A DNA stretch of 64,000 nucleotides, from positions 16,839,301 through 16,903,300 of the forward strand of contig NW_004955417.1 in NCBI RefSeq assembly GCF_000276665.1, written 5' to 3'. Of the stretch, positions 62,880 to 64,000 are shown piece after piece. Numbering within the stretch: the first letter of the stretch is position 1; each line of letters starts with the position of its first letter. The stretch is from Chinchilla lanigera (Eukaryota; Chordata; Mammalia; Rodentia; Chinchillidae). The position numbers and the translations under genes were made by a program. The notes under the pieces are model-generated. The model was not told the origin of the DNA, did no database searches, and saw only the letters and a list, made by a program, of their open reading frames with translations.

Positions 62880-64000
62880 GTAAAATATATTGAACCCAAG
62901 TTTTTCTTTCCTATTATAATTCTCCATTCTCTCTTCTCTGTTTATAGGTCTAAGAGTGTTACTATTAATACTAAAATNNNNNNNNNNNNNNNNNNNNNNN
63001 NNNNNNNNNNNNNNNNNNNNNNNNNNNNNNNNNNNNNNNNNNNNNNNNNNNNNNNNNNNNNNNNNNNNNNNNNNNNNCTGTTTTCTCAGTTGATTTGTAA
63101 AAACTTGTCCTTAATGTGTACATTTTCACTATTTCTCATATACCATCAATAATATCATTAAACATAAAAGATATAAGAATCTGAAGTATGTTCCACATCA
63201 GTACATCTCCATTAAAAATCACTAAATGAAAGAGATATCTTTATCATTTCTTCTCTTTTTCTTATTTTTAATTATCTTTTGCTTTCCAAGTATTTTATCA
63301 CTAGCACTCCAAAAATGTCAGAAATTAAATATTTAGCCCTTCTAATCCCTGTGATTATAAATACACAGAAATTTAGAACAGTGATTTTTGTGATGACAAA
63401 AAGTTAGTTGTCAAGATATTTTACTTAGATACTAGGCCATAAAAGAATGCAGTCAACAGCTCCTATTTTTTATAGACAGTACAGAACAAGAATTTTAGGT
63501 GCAAGACAATATTGGAGGAAACAAAAATTCTATCAGAAATCTGTGACTATTTTGAGTTTAGAAGCAAAGAGAAGGAATAATGTTTTATAATTCAATAGTC
63601 GTCTTTTCAGAGGAACGTAACGTTTCATAAATAGTTCGGCTTCATCCGATTTAATTTAGCTGACAGCCCAATGCTTACTCATTTAATCACTGATGACCTG
63701 CAGTGTTCTTTAATTCAATAGAAGCTCTCCTCACTAGACAGTTATAACCTCCTGTTACTTATCATTGGGTCTTCCAGATTTAATGCATAACTATAATTTG
63801 GAGAAAATTCTGCTCTTTGAAGTATACTTTCTTTGAGTTCGTGCTTCTAGTGGATGTTGTTGGTGCTCTCCCAGATCCTTACTAGGCAGACCCAAAATGC
63901 TCTAAATGTTGGCCCTTAATAGCATTCGGTTGCTCCCTTTTTCAGAATTTTGCTGTTATCCAAAGCCCTCCCAGCAGCCACTATCCTTGCATTCCAGAGA
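62880..64000 (+). other. Intron 33, 5' part, with gap
   Basis: AT-rich, no coding match to the next part of PKHD1L1 that I can recognise. Contains a 100-N gap. Confidence 0.65.
62978..63077. other. Assembly gap, 100 N
   Basis: Exactly 100 N, a common placeholder for a gap of unknown size. Confidence 0.99.

Larger units (their letters stand above)
58033..61086 (+). other. Intron 28
   Basis: 3 kb with an antisense ID-like SINE, a B1, and a sense ID-like SINE. The rest is AT-rich and unassigned. Confidence 0.75.

Noticed and set aside
62947..62977. Possible next exon after TTTATAG
   Set aside because: The 30 visible bases can be read in frame (RSKSVTINTK) but do not resemble the expected PKHD1L1 continuation; the acceptor is poor.

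Overview
The window is mammalian nuclear DNA. It has long AT-rich introns, GT-AG splice sites, MIR and L2 relics, MaLR-type LTRs, L1 LINEs, 7SL-derived B1-type SINEs and many tRNA-Ala-derived ID-like SINEs. B1 and ID-like elements together point to a rodent. The ID-like consensus (ending around GGTACCGG and followed by AAAAACCAAAAA-type tails) is not the mouse/rat form, and B1-ID composites are present, so a non-muroid rodent is likely. The species cannot be fixed from sequence alone. Three runs of N (9359-9493, 49641-49910, 62978-63077) show a draft assembly.

One protein-coding gene spans the window on the + strand: Pkhd1l1, encoding fibrocystin-L (PKHD1L1), a giant single-pass extracellular protein. 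I placed 33 consecutive internal exons (303-62879). All have GT-AG introns, every junction phase is consistent, and no stop codon interrupts the frame. They total 6,601 coding bases, about 2,200 residues, roughly the middle half of a protein of about 4,240 residues. Both ends of the gene lie outside the window.

Layout: exons 1-7 (303-13332) encode a run of about seven IPT/TIG immunoglobulin-like repeats. Exons 8-11 (13713-18039) encode the first G8 domain. Exons 12-15 (21401-27461) encode the first right-handed beta-helix (PbH1) region, including a single 1,030-base exon. Exons 16-18 form a linker. Exons 19-23 (38055-43343) encode the second G8 domain, and exons 24-33 (51214-62879) the second PbH1 region. 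The G8-plus-helix module is therefore duplicated inside the protein. It is also the architecture of CEMIP and CEMIP2/TMEM2.

The introns hold the rest. Intron 15 (7 kb) contains a cluster of MaLR LTRs. Intron 23 (7.9 kb) contains an L1 that was split by a MaLR provirus. Intron 27 holds three head-to-tail ID-like SINEs and a mariner-like remnant. I counted 18 clear ID-like SINEs in 64 kb.

The most notable observations are: exon 10 as an isolated GC/CpG spike (73% GC, 42 of 43 third positions G or C); a perfect 168-base duplication flanking exon 18; a 26-base U6 snRNA 5' fragment inserted with target-site duplications; tandem in-frame donor sites at exon 25; and one intron position conserved between the two G8 copies. 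I found no second gene, functional RNA gene, CRISPR array or prokaryotic system.
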